A DNA stretch of 15,459 nucleotides, from positions 1 through 15,459 of the forward strand of contig PNMH01000084.1 of NCBI GenBank assembly GCA_013823505.1, given 5' to 3'. Made by a program: the position numbers and the translations under genes. Below, piece by piece: positions 14,572 to 15,459 of the stretch. Position 1 is the first letter of the stretch, and each line of letters opens with the position of its first letter. The notes beneath the pieces are model-generated. The model had not been told where the DNA came from, searched no databases, and worked only from the letters and a program-made list of their open reading frames with translations. This DNA is from Polaromonas sp. Its GTDB lineage: Bacteria; Pseudomonadota; Gammaproteobacteria; Burkholderiales; Burkholderiaceae.

Positions 14572-15459
14572 GGCCTGCCTCGGCACTGACGGGTGTGGTT
14601 TCGGGCGTCAGCCGCGCGGCCAGCTCGGCGACACGCTGGCGCAAGGCCTGTACCTGATCGTGGGGGAGGGCAACGATGCCCCCCCGACCGGTTCAATCTC
14701 TGCAACGCTGCGTCCAACCGCTCACAGAGGCCGGTGGCCCGGGCCAGTGCCTGCGCCATCTTGTCTGGTCGCGGGGGCGTCTGTGCCGGCTTGTCAGAAG
14801 CGGGAGCAACCACGCGAGCCGCATCACGGAGGCTGGCCACGGCCTCACGGGTGATGGGTTCTGTGCCAGCGACAAGCGCTGCCACCTGCTCGGGCTGCTC
14901 TTCATGCAGGCGGCTCAGTTCGTGGAGCGTACGCGGGGACTCGCAACGCCCGTCTTTGAATGCCTGGTCCAGCACGGGTGGAAGGCTGAGCAGGGCCAGG
15001 TGGTGCGCCACCGTACTCAGGTCCATGCCCAGCTGGCGGCCCACCTCGGCATTGGATTCCCCGGCATCCACCCGGCGCCGGATGAACTGCGCCAGTTCGA
15101 GCGGGGACAGGTTCTGCCGCTTCAGGTTCTCGGCCACCTGGTCGTAGGCATTGCGCGCTTCGACCGCGTAGATGACGGGCACTGTGGTCAGCCCAGCCTG
15201 GATGGCGGCGCGCCAGCGCCGGCTGCCAAAGCGGATCAGGTAGCGTCCCTTGTCGTCCCGGTCACTGACCACGATGGGCTGCAGCATGCCGCGCTGGGCG
15301 ATGTCCTGCGCCAGTTCCTCGATGGCCTCCGGTGGAAATTCCTTGCGCGGGTTGTCCGGGTCTTCGTCCAACTGGTCGACAGGTACCAGCAATGCCAGCC
15401 CCGTCGGCACGGGTCTGCCCTCGAACAGGTTCAACTGGTCGAGATGCAGTCCCGGGGTC
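14544..15459 (-). CDS. ParB/Spo0J-family protein, 5'-partial and apparently frameshifted near the 3' end
   Basis: The frame is open to the window edge without an ATG (the first usable codon is TTG 15434), so the true start probably lies outside. Numbering from that TTG, the ParB N-terminal domain shows LDEDPDNPRKEF at 22-33, GSRRWRA at 70-76 and AENLKRQNLSPLELA at 101-115. A helix-turn-helix covers about 128-152 (SNAEVGRQLGMDLSTVAHHL). ParB proteins bind centromere-like palindromes and aid plasmid or element inheritance. The last 44 residues are arginine-, proline- and cysteine-rich and look out of frame. Removing one G from the seven-G run at 14679-14685 restores a natural helical end containing VQALRQRVAELAARLTPE, with a stop at 14552. 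No ParA is visible in the window. Confidence 0.8.
   Translation of the reverse strand, partial: TPGLHLDQLNLFEGRPVPTGLALLVPVDQLDEDPDNPRKEFPPEAIEELAQDIAQRGMLQPIVVSDRDDKGRYLIRFGSRRWRAAIQAGLTTVPVIYAVEARNAYDQVAENLKRQNLSPLELAQFIRRRVDAGESNAEVGRQLGMDLSTVAHHLALLSLPPVLDQAFKDGRCESPRTLHELSRLHEEQPEQVAALVAGTEPITREAVASLRDAARVVAPASDKPAQTPPRPDKMAQALARATGLCERLDAALQRLNRSGGHRCPPPRSGTGLAPACRRAGRAADARNHTRQCRGRPWESLSVTG
14679..14685 (-). other. Seven-G run, likely frameshift site in the ParB-like gene
   Basis: On the coding strand, seven G's follow TC of a serine codon (S250). In the frame as written the protein continues GGHRCPPPRS. With six G's it continues GGIVALPHDQ and then a long amphipathic helix. The run could be a sequencing or assembly error, a true mutation, or a slippage site. 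Confidence 0.75.

Noticed and set aside
1..15459. CRISPR arrays, tRNA and rRNA genes
   Set aside because: No regularly spaced direct repeats, no tRNA-like cloverleaf with a T-loop GTTCGA context, and no rRNA-like sequence was seen by eye in any gap between genes.

Overview
This window looks like the accessory part of a mobile element, either an integrative conjugative element or a plasmid, from a high-GC proteobacterium. Codon and base use and protein style suggest a Betaproteobacterium of the Burkholderiales, perhaps Comamonadaceae. That placement is an impression from reading, not a search result. Almost everything is coded on the minus strand, so the layout is given from right to left.

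Right end (about 13.0-15.46 kb), mobilisation and maintenance: a ParB/Spo0J-like protein that enters from outside the window, a small protein with two ribbon-helix-helix-like segments (MobC-type accessory protein), and a relaxase with a three-histidine motif. The last two overlap by 4 bases. The ParB-like gene appears frameshifted at a run of seven G's near its 3' end. No type IV secretion, integrase or replication genes are visible here.

Middle (about 11.68-12.94 kb): a single plus-strand gene for a TIR-domain protein with an intact putative catalytic glutamate and a C-terminal domain I cannot assign. It converges on the relaxase and diverges from the large defence operon. The roughly 520 bases between the TIR gene and that operon contain no convincing gene, but they hold three well-formed inverted repeats, including a 27-base perfect palindrome with a one-base centre.

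Left part (71-11,675), one long minus-strand defence operon: a Phd/YefM-type antitoxin and RelE/ParE-type toxin, then hsdR, hsdM, a DUF1016/YhcG-type PD-(D/E)XK protein, hsdS, an ABC-type ATPase fused to a TOPRIM nuclease domain (OLD-like, also resembling fused PARIS AriA-AriB proteins), and finally a large archaeo-eukaryotic-primase plus superfamily II helicase protein of the kind linked to TOTE conflict systems. hsdM-yhcG, yhcG-hsdS and hsdS-ATPase are each joined by 4-base ATGA stop/start overlaps, and the other junctions are short (15, 48 and 24 bases). The set therefore reads as one transcription unit.

How it may work together (inference): HsdM2S modifies host DNA and HsdR cuts unmodified DNA. 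YhcG is a frequent type I companion nuclease of uncertain role. The ATPase-TOPRIM protein could be a second, abortive layer that responds when restriction is blocked. The primase-helicase could be an additional effector or repair arm, and the toxin-antitoxin pair would stabilise the island. The most unusual small-scale signals are two in-frame palindromic repeats inside the yhcG linker, the ParB frameshift, and the cluster of palindromes upstream of the TIR gene.
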